From Paenibacillus sp. W2I17 (GTDB lineage: Bacteria; Bacillota; Bacilli; Paenibacillales; Paenibacillaceae), in NCBI RefSeq assembly GCF_030815985.1, contig NZ_JAUSXM010000001.1, positions 5,952,001-6,016,000 of the forward strand: a stretch of 64,000 nucleotides of DNA. The letters are read 5' to 3'. Each line of letters starts with the position of its first letter. Within the stretch, counting starts at the first letter, position 1. Below the pieces are notes generated by a model. It made no database searches. It saw only the letters and a list, made by a program, of their open reading frames with translations, and was not told where the DNA came from. A program made the position numbers and the translations under genes. Shown here piece after piece: positions 17,728-26,374 of this stretch.

Positions 17728-18650
17728 GAGGCAAGAAAGTACTGATTACAGGCGCCTCCGGTTTTACCGGGCGACATGCCGTATCTTATTTTCGGGAAGT
17801 TGGTGCAGTGGTTGCGGCGGTAGTCCGGAGGCCGGATGTGTATTTGTTTGGTAAAGGTACTCAGGTCCATGTCTGTGATCTGAACGATAAACAGCAAGTG
17901 CGTCATCTGATCGGTGAGGTGCAGCCCGACTATGTGCTGCATCTCGCTGGCAAAAATTCAGTGCCTGATTCGTGGTCTGATCCGCTACTGGTCCTGGAGA
18001 CCAATGTGATGGCCGTGCTGTATCTGCTGGATGCGCTTCGCAGTTGTCCGACAGCACGAACCGTTATTGTAGGATCGCGGTTAAAATATACGCCGGAACC
18101 TGGCCGGATTCCCCAGCCTCCGCATCCATACAGCCTCAGTAAAGCGCTGGAAGAGATGGTGTCCTTGTCGTGGATGTCGCTCTTCGGACAACAGATCATG
18201 CTGGCAGAGCCAGGCAATCTGATTGGTGCGGGTCCTTCCACAGGCATCTGTTCACTGCTTGCACGCCATGTTGTTGCCTGTGAGCAGGCGGGCAAAACCG
18301 AGGCATTCCGTCTGTCCGGACGGGACAATACCCGTGACTTTCTGGATGTGCGGGATGCCGTCAGAGCGTATGCGACCCTCCTGGTACACGGGTCCAGTGG
18401 TACAGTATACCCGGTGGTGTCTGGAGTCGAGCGCAGTCTTGGTGAAATTGCAGATCTGCTGTTGTCCATGACAGAAGCGGAAGTCCCTGTTCGCTGGGAT
18501 GGGGCATCTTCTGGTCCGGATGGTTCGGGGAAACAGGAGGAATTATCACTGCTGCGCAAGCTTGGCTGGCAGCCGATGATTCCATTTGCCACATCGCTTC
18601 AGGATATCCTGAGTGATGTTCGTGTCCAGCAAGGGAGGACGACAAGTTGA
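17709..18650 (+). CDS. NAD-dependent epimerase/dehydratase (extended SDR)
   Basis: A fourth sugar-nucleotide SDR, 313 residues. The Rossmann motif TGASGFTGRH is near residue 14, PDYVLHLAGKNSVPDSW follows, and the catalytic pair lies in PHPYSLSKALEE with a Ser in VGSRLKYT. It is most like the GDP- or UDP-hexose 4-reductase/epimerase group, but substrate is not readable. AAGGAGTTGG precedes the ATG. It overlaps the upstream gene by 19 bases and touches the next, so the whole set is one transcript. Confidence 0.83.
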   Translation: MDGAELRGKKVLITGASGFTGRHAVSYFREVGAVVAAVVRRPDVYLFGKGTQVHVCDLNDKQQVRHLIGEVQPDYVLHLAGKNSVPDSWSDPLLVLETNVMAVLYLLDALRSCPTARTVIVGSRLKYTPEPGRIPQPPHPYSLSKALEEMVSLSWMSLFGQQIMLAEPGNLIGAGPSTGICSLLARHVVACEQAGKTEAFRLSGRDNTRDFLDVRDAVRAYATLLVHGSSGTVYPVVSGVERSLGEIADLLLSMTEAEVPVRWDGASSGPDGSGKQEELSLLRKLGWQPMIPFATSLQDILSDVRVQQGRTTS

Positions 18651-19363
18651 ATCCGAGAGTATCCATTGTCATTCCATTCTACAACTGCCCTTATGTGCCT
18701 CAGGCGATTCAGAGTGCGCTGAACCAGACGTATCCCGATGTGGAGATCGTTGTTGTGAATGACGGTTCAACCCGGCATGCAGAGTTGCTTCAACCCTATC
18801 TTCCTTATATTAATGTGCTTGGCAAAAGCAATGGCGGTACGGCTTCGGCACTTAATCATGGCATCCGCCATGCCTCTGGTGATTATGTAGCCTGGCTCAG
18901 TTCGGATGATTATCTGTACCCGGATAAAATTCGTTATCAGCTGGAGTTTATGCAGCGTGAGAATGTGCTCGTCTCACATACCAACTTTCACTATATCAAT
19001 GAACATTCGGCAGTTACCAGAATGCATGGTGGGCCTGAACCGATGTCGGATATGGATTTACTACGACGGTTTGTTAGCGGCAATCCGGTCAACGGTTGTA
19101 CCGTCATGATTCGCAAGGATCTCTTTAGCGGAGTGGGGCTGTTCGATGAACTTCTTCCCTACACCCATGATCTGGATCTCTGGATGCGGATTTTGCTGAA
19201 CGGTCATCGGTTCCCATACCTGAATGAACCGCTTACTGCCTATCGGTGGCATGGGGGAATGGGATCGGTACGTCATGCGGATGTCATCGGCAGAGAGGCA
19301 TCCATGGTATGGTCCAGATATCGGGAACCGTTGTTGCAGCGAATAGCGACGCTTGGCGGGTAG
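18647..19363 (+). CDS. GT2 glycosyltransferase 1 of a tandem pair
   Basis: A family 2 (GT-A) glycosyltransferase of 238 residues. VSIVIPFYNCPYVPQAIQSA, the VVNDGST metal/nucleotide region, SGDYVAWLSSDD and the downstream NGCTVMIRKDLF and THDLDLWMRI segments are typical. There is no transmembrane segment, so it is a soluble or peripheral enzyme. The TTG start at 18647 follows GGGAGGA and overlaps the upstream stop. The next gene at 19460 is a close paralog of the same length. Confidence 0.88.
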   Translation: MNPRVSIVIPFYNCPYVPQAIQSALNQTYPDVEIVVVNDGSTRHAELLQPYLPYINVLGKSNGGTASALNHGIRHASGDYVAWLSSDDYLYPDKIRYQLEFMQRENVLVSHTNFHYINEHSAVTRMHGGPEPMSDMDLLRRFVSGNPVNGCTVMIRKDLFSGVGLFDELLPYTHDLDLWMRILLNGHRFPYLNEPLTAYRWHGGMGSVRHADVIGREASMVWSRYREPLLQRIATLGG

Positions 19364-19369
19364 CGTAGG

Positions 19370-19415
19370 GAGGGCGGTTAAGAAAGCCAAAAGATGGCTG
19401 ATTAACGCCCTCTTT
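19370..19415 (+). terminator. Hairpin between the two GT2 genes
   Basis: GAGGGCG (19370-19376) pairs with CGCCCTC (19406-19412), with inner TTAA/TTAA and AGCC/GGCT pairs, then TTTG. It is a strong stem with a short T run, so it may act as an attenuator or RNA stabiliser rather than a full stop. Confidence 0.6.
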
Positions 19416-19459
19416 GCGCAGCATTTTACCTAAGACAGTAAGAGGAGGGGAAGGCCCGA

Positions 19460-20176
19460 ATGGAGCCAAAAGTATCGATCGTCATTCCTTTTTACAATTG
19501 TGCTTATATCGAGCAGGCTGTTCACAGTGCCACTCACCAGACGTATCCGCATATCGAAGTCATCGTGGTGGATGATGGGTCAACCGAGCACGTGGAGAAG
19601 CTACAACCATTCATGGATTCCATCCGCTATATTCACAAAGAAAACGGTGGAACCGCGACAGCATTAAATGAGGGCATCAAGCATGCAACAGGGGATTACT
19701 TTGTCTGGCTCAGCTCGGATGATGTGATGCTGCTGGACCGGGTGGAGAAACAACTGAAGTTTATGCGAGAGGTCAAGGCTTCATTCTGCCATGGTGCCTA
19801 CCATTATGTGAATGAGAAAAGTGAATGGTTGGATACGGTGCATCCGGAAGTGGGAAGTCGTCTGGAGATGTTGCAGGTACTGCTGGAAGGTTGTCCAATC
19901 AACGGCTGTACTGTCATGTTAGAGATGGAAGCATTTGAGCGGTTTGGACTGTTCGACACTGATTTTCGCTACACCCATGACTATGAGATGTGGATGAGGC
20001 TGTTTCCAATGTATGAGCTGTTCTACTACAATGAACCTCTGATGTGCTACCGATTGCATGAGTCCATGGGGACCAAACGCCATTTCAAGGCACTGGTTGC
20101 CGAGATGGAACGGGTTCAGGCGAAGCATAGACCTATTTTGCTCAATTTACTTCAGGTTGGCGGGTACTGGAAGTAG
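19460..20176 (+). CDS. GT2 glycosyltransferase 2 of a tandem pair
   Basis: Paralog of the gene at 18647, with the same 238-residue length and motif order: VSIVIPFYNCAYIEQAVHSA, VVDDGST, TGDYFVWLSSDD, NGCTVMLEMEAF and THDYEMWMRLF. AGAGGAGGGGAAGG lies upstream of the ATG. It ends the plus-strand glycosylation cluster. The pair likely arose by duplication and may add consecutive sugars to the same glycan. Confidence 0.88.
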   Translation: MEPKVSIVIPFYNCAYIEQAVHSATHQTYPHIEVIVVDDGSTEHVEKLQPFMDSIRYIHKENGGTATALNEGIKHATGDYFVWLSSDDVMLLDRVEKQLKFMREVKASFCHGAYHYVNEKSEWLDTVHPEVGSRLEMLQVLLEGCPINGCTVMLEMEAFERFGLFDTDFRYTHDYEMWMRLFPMYELFYYNEPLMCYRLHESMGTKRHFKALVAEMERVQAKHRPILLNLLQVGGYWK

Positions 20177-20426
20177 GTGGATTTGGCAATGATGGATGAA
20201 TGGAATAGATGTTAAATGGACAGGAGAGCACCCTTATGAAGCACTTTTTAAGTGTTATAAGTGGTAAGCTCTTTTTTTGCTCTATGGACAGATTAGTGGA
20301 CAGAAAGGGTGATCGATTGCTGAAGTCTCTGTATAATGAAATGATTCATACACGGAAGGGACTGGACTATGCGCAGATATCAATATCTTAAACCCAACTA
20401 TTAATAAACTAATGGAGGTAAGAGTA

Positions 20427-20957
20427 TTGATTACAGAGTTACACACAGAACGGTTATATTTGCGAAAAATGAACGTATCGGATTCGGCCAGCTTGTTTAA
20501 GATTTGGTCTGATCCGGATGTGACTAGATTTATGAATATCACTCATTTTACGGATGAAAATCAAGCTATAGCCATGATTAATCTTCTGAATGATCTTTCT
20601 TATGAAAACAAGGCCATTCGGTTCTCTATCTTTGCGCAAGAGTCCAACGAAATCATAGGTTCCTGTGGTTATAATTCACTGGATTTTGACAATCTTAAAG
20701 CAGAAATCGGGTATGACATTGCCAGATCACACTGGGGGAAAGGATATGCTACGGAAGCGATCTCTTCTTTGTTAGCTCATGCATTCTCAACTATGAAGCT
20801 GAATCGAATGGAAGCAAAGGTTGACCCCGGTAATGTGAATTCAATAAAGCTATTACAAAAGCTCAATTTCACATATGAAGGCACCCTCAGGGCATACGAG
20901 AGGGTAGGCGAAACGTTCAGTGATCTGAATATGTATTCCAAGTTGGCGACAGATTAG
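20427..20957 (+). CDS. GNAT acetyltransferase, RimJ/RimL type
   Basis: N-acetyltransferase of 176 residues using acetyl-CoA. The opening (LHTERLYLRKM), the middle ESNEIIGSCGYNSLDF and the acetyl-CoA loop SHWGKGYATEAISSLL followed by KVDPGNVNSIKLLQKLNF are standard for the RimJ/RimL group. The TTG at 20427 is preferred because GGAGGT ends 7 bases upstream; an ATG at 20412 overlaps that site. The substrate is unknown and may be a ribosomal protein, a small amine or an antibiotic. The 250 bases upstream hold only doubtful hairpins. Confidence 0.85.
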   Translation: MITELHTERLYLRKMNVSDSASLFKIWSDPDVTRFMNITHFTDENQAIAMINLLNDLSYENKAIRFSIFAQESNEIIGSCGYNSLDFDNLKAEIGYDIARSHWGKGYATEAISSLLAHAFSTMKLNRMEAKVDPGNVNSIKLLQKLNFTYEGTLRAYERVGETFSDLNMYSKLATD

Positions 20958-21010
20958 AGAGATCTGTAAATAGCGTGTTCTCAGTCTGTTAGAACACATT
21001 TGAAGCGAGC

Positions 21011-21058
21011 AAGGGGTGTCCTCAGTCATTCATATGACAGATGGGACACCCCTTGTTT
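21011..21058. terminator. Bidirectional terminator region after the GNAT gene
   Basis: AAGGGGTGTC (21011-21020) pairs perfectly with GACACCCCTT (21045-21054). A second perfect hairpin GTGTTCT/AGAACAC lies just before it (20975-20997). It serves the plus-strand GNAT gene and probably also the minus-strand gene ending at 21103. Confidence 0.75.
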
Positions 21059-21102
21059 GATATTTCGGCATGTTATATGAAGACGGCATATCATTGGACA
21101 AC

Positions 21103-21273
21103 TCAATCTTTTGAATTCATGATCGCCATGGATGCAGGATCGGGAAATACATATCCTTTTGGCAGCTTCTTCATCAATTCATTCATTACAGCGTAGTCCA
21201 CGTTGATGTGAGGTGTGGAAACTGGAGTCGAAAACCAGCGATTGTACAGATCACTCGGTACAAGTAACGTCAT
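21103..21273 (-). CDS. 56-residue protein coupled to a glycosyltransferase
   Basis: A small gene read from the minus strand: it begins MTLLVPSDLYNRWF and ends MAIMNSKD. Its ATG overlaps the stop codon of the glycosyltransferase gene at 21270-22508 (ATGA), and GAGGAGGA lies 7 to 10 bases upstream. Pro and aromatic residues are frequent (STPHINVDYAV, KGYVFPDPASM). No signal peptide or membrane segment is seen and the family is not recognised. Coupling implies equimolar production with the enzyme, perhaps as a partner or chaperone; that is inference. Confidence 0.65.
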   Translation of the reverse strand: MTLLVPSDLYNRWFSTPVSTPHINVDYAVMNELMKKLPKGYVFPDPASMAIMNSKD

Positions 21274-22508
21274 ATCGTATGTCCTCCTCTGTAGATGGCT
21301 TCTTGGTAGACTTGAAATGTACGCAATCCCATCACTTCCAGTGAACGGTGTTGTTCAGCCCAGGCTTTCGCCGCCGCACCCACTGTTCTCCGGGTAACAT
21401 TATCCTCAAGTAGTGCATCCAACAGTTCACGGAGCGAGTCGACATCCTGCGGAGGAACAACCCATCCCGTACGTCCAGGTTCAACCATCTCGGGCATGCC
21501 GGCTGTACCACTGACAATAACGGGTACACCCGCCAGTTGCGCTTCGGTAACGGAGAAAGGCTGGGTGTCCTGCAGGCTGGGCTGGACATAGATATCTGCA
21601 TGGCGCAGGAAGGAAGGAATATTATCCAGTTTGCCCCAGAACACAACATCGGCTCCAATACCCGTTGACGCGGCCTGTGACCGCAATTCATCGGTTAGAT
21701 TGCCTTCTCCTGCGATCCAGCAGACCCAATCGGAACGTTTGTTTTTCAGACTGGCTAAGGCCTTGATTAACACATGAACGCCCTTGATGTATTCAAGTCG
21801 TCCGGTAAAGGCAATGACTTTCTTGCCCGCAGGTGGTCGCTGGCGGAACTTCACAGCTGCTGAGGCACGGTAGGCTGGGAGATCTACAGCATAGGGAATC
21901 TGTCTGAACTTTGATTCAGGCACGGCAAGCTCTGTAAGCGTACTCTTGATCCAGTGGCTTGACACGAGAATGAGCTCGGACTGTGCCGCACTTCGCTCTT
22001 CCAATGAGAGAAAATAACGTCCACGCTTGGATTGCAAATATGAAGGGAGAGTAAGCTGTGGGTTGGAATTTTGAGCATCGTAAAATGCTTCGCGTGCAAG
22101 AGCGCCATGATAGCTTGTAACCAGTGGGATATTGCGGTTCAAGATGCGTTTTATGGCTACGGCAGCTACCGGATCTTGCGCATGAATAACGTCATAGTGG
22201 TCCACTCCCAGATAAGCGGCTGCCATCTCGAAGGCATATCTATTCAGTTCATAATAAGCGAGAAGAGGATCGGCAGTGAATTGTGGCAGATCAGTCGGAT
22301 TGAGTTTGGCTTGCAGCATGGGCCACACCTTATCCTTGGAGAAAGCGCGGTTCAGATTACGAACATATACTTCGTTATTGGCACCATTTGTGCCCATGAT
22401 ATCAACCTCTACACCAAGTGCGATTAATCTGTCGGCCAGTTGTTTAACATATGTCCATATGCCTCCCATATGTGTAAGCTCCCAATACGTAACGAGCAGA
22501 ACTTTCAT
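21270..22508 (-). CDS. GT4 family glycosyltransferase
   Basis: A GT-B enzyme of 412 residues. N-terminal MKVLLVTYWELTHMGGIWTY holds the glycine-rich acceptor/donor loop. The middle has HAQDPVAAVAIKRIL and SYHGALAREAF. The C-terminal GT1/4 domain (about 225 to 385) includes FTGRLEYIKGVHVLIKALA, YVQPSLQDTQPFSVTEAQLA and VPVIVSGTAGMPEMV. AAGGAGGTCGCT precedes the ATG. It lies opposite in direction to the main cluster and is followed by the coupled 56-residue gene. Sugar and acceptor are unknown. Confidence 0.9.
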   Translation of the reverse strand: MKVLLVTYWELTHMGGIWTYVKQLADRLIALGVEVDIMGTNGANNEVYVRNLNRAFSKDKVWPMLQAKLNPTDLPQFTADPLLAYYELNRYAFEMAAAYLGVDHYDVIHAQDPVAAVAIKRILNRNIPLVTSYHGALAREAFYDAQNSNPQLTLPSYLQSKRGRYFLSLEERSAAQSELILVSSHWIKSTLTELAVPESKFRQIPYAVDLPAYRASAAVKFRQRPPAGKKVIAFTGRLEYIKGVHVLIKALASLKNKRSDWVCWIAGEGNLTDELRSQAASTGIGADVVFWGKLDNIPSFLRHADIYVQPSLQDTQPFSVTEAQLAGVPVIVSGTAGMPEMVEPGRTGWVVPPQDVDSLRELLDALLEDNVTRRTVGAAAKAWAEQHRSLEVMGLRTFQVYQEAIYRGGHTI

Positions 22509-22694
22509 AGCGACCTCCTTGTCACGGCCTGCACCGGCCGAGCTTCTATCCTTTTATTCTATGAAAAAAGAGGACCGGAAGGTCGGGCATTTCCGTGTAA
22601 TTGGTCGAAAATGGGTGAATGCAAATGGCAATGGACGAGAGGAAGCATATCCTATGTACAGGAAGGTTCATGTGCTCCGAAGGAGGGATCCACA

Positions 22695-23054
22695 GTGGCG
22701 GTATATTTACTTGAGATTCATGAGAATCTGTTACAGACATTTGTTCCCGTCAAGTACATGGATGTGGAGTTGGCCTATGTGGGCGGCGAGGAAGGGACGG
22801 ATGTATTTGTTGGTGGAGCCAGTATTCACGGAGAATTGTACCGACACCTTTTTCACCTAACGTCAAATTCGGGGGGAGTGGGCGGTAATCAGGTCATTCA
22901 TAATCTGGATGTAACATCCGAGCCTTATGAACTGAGGGTCATCAGCAACAGTTCTTCACCGAATCATCTGGTTATTCGAATATATTGCAGAAGTATTGAC
23001 GGTCAGACACTGGGCATACTATCAGAATATCAGATGATGAAGCTTGCAGATTGA
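22695..23054 (+). CDS. Small protein of unknown function
   Basis: A 119-residue protein, probably rich in beta strands (VELAYVGGEEGTDVFVGGAS, then YELRVISNSSSPNHLVIRIY). The GTG at 22695 is chosen because AAGGAGGGATCC lies directly upstream with good spacing; the open frame continues further 5' to 22440, but that part lies over the divergent glycosyltransferase start. No signal peptide or membrane segment is visible. The family is not recognised. It has its own terminator. Confidence 0.62.
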   Translation: MAVYLLEIHENLLQTFVPVKYMDVELAYVGGEEGTDVFVGGASIHGELYRHLFHLTSNSGGVGGNQVIHNLDVTSEPYELRVISNSSSPNHLVIRIYCRSIDGQTLGILSEYQMMKLAD

Positions 23055-23090
23055 TATGGTTATAATTAAATAGTCATGATTACCAACGTG

Positions 23091-23122
23091 TGGAGCAGGG
23101 AAGGTGCCTGTTCCATTTTTTT
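23091..23122 (+). terminator. Terminator after the 119-residue gene
   Basis: TGGAGCAGG pairs with CCTGTTCCA (one G-T pair), followed by TTTTTTTGT. Confidence 0.8.
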
Positions 23123-23159
23123 GTGGTGCATCCATAGTAGAATTGTCTGAAAAAATAGC

Positions 23160-23237
23160 TTGACAGCAAAGGTATTTTCATTAGAATTAGATCAGTATTA
23201 AACGAAAGTTTAAAACGACGATTTAAAACGATAGTTT
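23160..23237 (+). promoter_or_regulatory. Sigma-A promoter with twin operators before the MFS gene
   Basis: TTGACA (23160-23165), 16 bases, TAGAAT (23182-23187) is a near-consensus sigma-A promoter. Directly downstream are two 12-bp near-palindromes, AAACGAAAGTTT (23200-23211) and AAACGATAGTTT (23226-23237), 26 bp centre to centre. The first extends to TTAAAC/GTTTAA. Position over the transcription start suits a TetR- or MarR-type repressor, but no regulator gene is adjacent. Confidence 0.6.
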
Positions 23238-23307
23238 GAAATTAGTCGTCAATATAGGCTGAGTGAGACGCATGGATAAACCTGCGATCTAATGGCTGGA
23301 AAAGAGT

Positions 23308-24801
23308 GTGGAGAACGTGAAAGAACAAACAGCAGTATCCCAGGAGCCCGCAGAGTTTTCAATCAAAACGATTATACTGCCACTCCTGGCTATTATCGTC
23401 GGTATGATCATGGTTATACTGGACAGCACGGTGGTGAATGTAGCCATTCCGAATCTCGTTCAATATTTCGAGACGGATCTTAAGACCATCCAATGGACGG
23501 TTACGGGTTACACCTTGGCTTTGTCTGCAGTTATTCCACTGGCAGGCTGGTTAACGGACCGTTTTGGTGCCAAAAGAGTGTTCCTGTTCACCATTGCCAT
23601 GTTTACCTTGGGTTCTGTATTATGCTCGATTGCCCAATCACCTGAGCAATTGATCATTTACCGTATCATTCAAGGCCTTGGTGGAGGCATGGTTGCTCCT
23701 ATTGGTATGGCAATGGTCTTTCGTCTGGCTCCTCCTGAGCGAAGAGGTTCCATCATGGGGATGCTGGGAATTCCGATGCTGCTTGCCCCTGCATTGGGTC
23801 CAGTCTTGTCCGGGTGGTTTATTGAATCACTGAGCTGGCACTGGATCTTCCTGATTAACTTGCCCATTGGTATTGCAGCTTTCATTCTATGTATCAAGTT
23901 TTTGCCGGATACAGATCGTGGACGCACACCTGCACTGGATCTGCTCGGCATGATTCTGGCGCCAATTGCGTTCTCGATGCTCGCTTACGGTGTGAGTGAG
24001 GGTGGAACGAGCTGGACGTCTGCAACAACTTTGACGGGTGTCATTGTGGGTGGTGTAGCGCTCATTTTGTTCATTATTGTGGAGCTTCGTCATCAAAATC
24101 CATTGCTCGAACTCCGGGTATTCAAATCATCTGATTTCTCACGGGGAATTATTCTCGCATGGGTGTCTCAAGTGGCGCTGTTCGGTGCGATGATCCTGAT
24201 CCCGCTTTATTTGCAGCAGATCAAAGGATACACTGCACTGGAAACAGGATTGATTCTACTGCCACAGGCGTTGGCTTCCGGAGTGGGTATGCCGCTTGGT
24301 GGTCGATTGTTTGATAAAATCGGTGCTAGACCTTTGGCCTTCGTGGGTCTGGGTATTATATCGGGAGCATTGTTTATTCTGTCCTCCATTACGGCAGAGA
24401 CAGGTCTTGGCCTGATTATAACGGCTCTGGTCATGATGGGTCTGGGTATGGGCTTGTCCATGATGCCACTCAATACGCATGTATTAAATGCTGCACCGCG
24501 CAAGTTGGTTGGACGGGTTACACCGCTCACGGCCGCTGCACAGCAAGTGGTTGTGTCCTTTGCGGTTGCAGGGCTTACAGGCTTCCTTACTTCAAGAATC
24601 GCAGACAATACAACGAGTACAGAGCCGACCGCTATCGTTCATGGTTTGGTGGCTGGTTTCAATGATACGTTCTTCCTGGCCGCTTGTATTGCATTGTTCG
24701 GATGTTTGCTCAGTCTGATTCTGCGCAAACCTAAGCCGATGCCGAAAGAAGAACTTCAAAATGGCGACAAGCCTGATCCCGCGATGATGATGGGACACTA
24801 A
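23308..24801 (+). CDS. DHA2-type (EmrB/QacA-like) MFS multidrug exporter
   Basis: Proton-driven exporter of 497 residues with 14 predicted transmembrane segments. Motif A appears as GWLTDRFGAKRVF, motif C as GIPMLLAPALGPVLSGWF, and motif D1 near VILDSTVVNVAIPNLVQYF. A second motif-A-like loop, GGRLFDKIGARPLAF, marks the C-terminal half. The GTG at 23308 is the likely start although its ribosome binding site (GGAAAAG) is weak. Export of toxic compounds is typical of the family; the actual substrate is unknown. The preceding twin operators suggest inducible control. Confidence 0.9.
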   Translation: MENVKEQTAVSQEPAEFSIKTIILPLLAIIVGMIMVILDSTVVNVAIPNLVQYFETDLKTIQWTVTGYTLALSAVIPLAGWLTDRFGAKRVFLFTIAMFTLGSVLCSIAQSPEQLIIYRIIQGLGGGMVAPIGMAMVFRLAPPERRGSIMGMLGIPMLLAPALGPVLSGWFIESLSWHWIFLINLPIGIAAFILCIKFLPDTDRGRTPALDLLGMILAPIAFSMLAYGVSEGGTSWTSATTLTGVIVGGVALILFIIVELRHQNPLLELRVFKSSDFSRGIILAWVSQVALFGAMILIPLYLQQIKGYTALETGLILLPQALASGVGMPLGGRLFDKIGARPLAFVGLGIISGALFILSSITAETGLGLIITALVMMGLGMGLSMMPLNTHVLNAAPRKLVGRVTPLTAAAQQVVVSFAVAGLTGFLTSRIADNTTSTEPTAIVHGLVAGFNDTFFLAACIALFGCLLSLILRKPKPMPKEELQNGDKPDPAMMMGH

Positions 24802-24821
24802 GATTTCTTAAAAACCATACT

Positions 24822-24860
24822 AAGGCAGTTCAGAGAAATTTTGCTGAACTGCCTTTTTTG
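24822..24860. terminator. Bidirectional terminator between convergent genes
   Basis: AAGGCAGTTCAG (24822-24833) pairs perfectly with CTGAACTGCCTT (24844-24855), followed by TTTTG. It lies between the MFS gene (plus) and the glycosyltransferase (minus). Confidence 0.85.
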
Positions 24861-24866
24861 TTATGC

Positions 24867-25940
24867 TCAATGGAAAATTCGCAGTGCTGTCATCATTTCA
24901 CGGAAAGAAATGGCATATCGATCTGGTGAAAAAGACAAGCTCATATGCTGTCTGCCCTGAATGCGAATATACTCACGCAGTTTCTTGTTATTCATAAGGT
25001 CCCTTGCTTCGGCTACAGCGGCCTCTACATTTCCAATTGGATAAAACTTACCAGTCTTATTATGTGTGATAAATGAACGCACACCATCCGAATCCGTGCT
25101 GAGCACCGGGCAGCCACAACTGATGGCTTCAGCGACGGCATAACCGAATCCTTCAAGCAGGGAAGTGGATAACATGATGCCGCCTGAAGCGGCAATCATG
25201 GAATAATATGCAGGCATCTGAGAATGAGGAACATTGATAAAGATGCCAATCCGATCCTCAAGCCCGTATTCTGCCAGCATGTGCCGGAACATGACTTCAT
25301 CTTCTGGATTAGCCAAAGTTGGATCGTGGAACAACCATAGTCTGGCTTCCGGATTTTTTTTGACGATTTCACTCGATATGATTAAATATTCACGCCAGTT
25401 TTTGTTGTGTTCAAGTCGTCCTACCCAAGCCAGCACCGGATATGGTGGGGTATCCACCAAGATTGGTGCGAAGGTGTCGGTATCCAGCATATTGGGAATA
25501 ACAAACCGATGAAGCCAAGGACAGATATGAATGAACATATCCAGCAGGTGGTCTGTGGGAGGTATAACGGCAGCATCGCAATGGGCCTGAAGGTATGGGA
25601 CACCCATCTGTATTGTTTCCAGAGCTTGATCGCGTGTTCCGAGTCCCTGCGCTTCAAAAATAATTCGCCCGGTATAACCAAGTCCTCTCAAGCGGCCGGG
25701 CATAGCGATGTCTGAAGTGGCAATGATGGCATCATAATGATGAGTATGAATGATATGATGGATATCCTCGTCACTGGACGCGGTGAAAATGGGCGTATCA
25801 CTGTTGTTCTGCAATCCCGAGCCTGTGCTGAGATACAATAGGTGCGCTTCAATGCCATGGCGTTTCAGAACAGCGGTGCGCAGTCGATTCAACGTATCCA
25901 CGCCACCGCTCGGAACATAAAACGTGAATAATACTTTCAC
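24867..25940 (-). CDS. GT4 family glycosyltransferase
   Basis: A GT-B enzyme of 357 residues. VKVLFTFYVPSGGVDTLNRL opens the N-terminal domain, YDAIIATSDIA and IIFEAQGLGTRDQA follow. The GT1/4 domain contains LAWVGRLEHNKNW, IMLSTSLLEGFGYAVAEAI and CPVLSTDSDGVRSF. The GTG at 25940 is preferred since GAGGGTG lies 6 bases upstream; a longer ATG start at 25973 has no such site. It is a single-gene unit; acceptor and sugar are unknown. Confidence 0.87.
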   Translation of the reverse strand: MKVLFTFYVPSGGVDTLNRLRTAVLKRHGIEAHLLYLSTGSGLQNNSDTPIFTASSDEDIHHIIHTHHYDAIIATSDIAMPGRLRGLGYTGRIIFEAQGLGTRDQALETIQMGVPYLQAHCDAAVIPPTDHLLDMFIHICPWLHRFVIPNMLDTDTFAPILVDTPPYPVLAWVGRLEHNKNWREYLIISSEIVKKNPEARLWLFHDPTLANPEDEVMFRHMLAEYGLEDRIGIFINVPHSQMPAYYSMIAASGGIMLSTSLLEGFGYAVAEAISCGCPVLSTDSDGVRSFITHNKTGKFYPIGNVEAAVAEARDLMNNKKLREYIRIQGRQHMSLSFSPDRYAISFREMMTALRIFH

Positions 25941-26159
25941 ACGATTCACCCTCTGACTTTTGGTCAGGAGCACATTCTCCTGTACTCTATGTTACGTTGG
26001 CTTTAAGCGCAGGGTGTGGGTGTTGGTCAGTATGTTCACATTTTGGACAAAAATTTTTAAGCTGTCTTTTAAGTGACATTAAGCTGAGGCTAGGCTAGCT
26101 CACGTAAGATACAAGGAACTTCCCGTGTCCAACATCTATTACATAAGTTCAACATAACA

Positions 26160-26307
26160 TTTACACGATAACGGAGAGGGCAGAAATAACTTGAAGAAGC
26201 GAAGCAGTCACCTTTATCACCGGATTTTTCCATATAAGAAGGAATCAAAAAAATCTGGGGATAACAGTGATCGGAAGGTTATTCTGCCATCGGAGTCCAA
26301 GTGTAAA
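26160..26307 (+). repeat. Dispersed structured repeat, copy 1
   Basis: A 148-bp segment bounded by TTTACAC (26160-26166) and GTGTAAA (26301-26307). It is homologous along its whole length to 47703-47856, including GAAGAAGCG, CCTTTATCACC, GGGGATAACAG and GATCGGAAG. The central stem differs between copies yet still pairs in both (GGATTTTT/AAAAATC here). It lies before the Gld-type ABC operon. A dispersed non-coding element is likely; a role as RNA is inference. Confidence 0.65.
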
Positions 26308-26374
26308 TATTTTCAGTTGAATTTATATAACGAACGATGGTGCACGGGTATTTTAACGGGAAAGGATGAATGAT

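Noticed and set aside
17930..18592. Minus-strand open frame of 220 codons opposite an SDR gene
   Set aside because: Shadow of a GC-richer coding strand; Arg/Ser-rich translation without family features.
20209..20391. 60-codon frame between the GT2 and GNAT genes
   Set aside because: No convincing ribosome binding site or recognisable sequence; likely chance.
26191..26373. 60-codon plus-strand frame before the Gld-type operon
   Set aside because: It lies mostly in the dispersed repeat, whose second copy does not preserve the frame.
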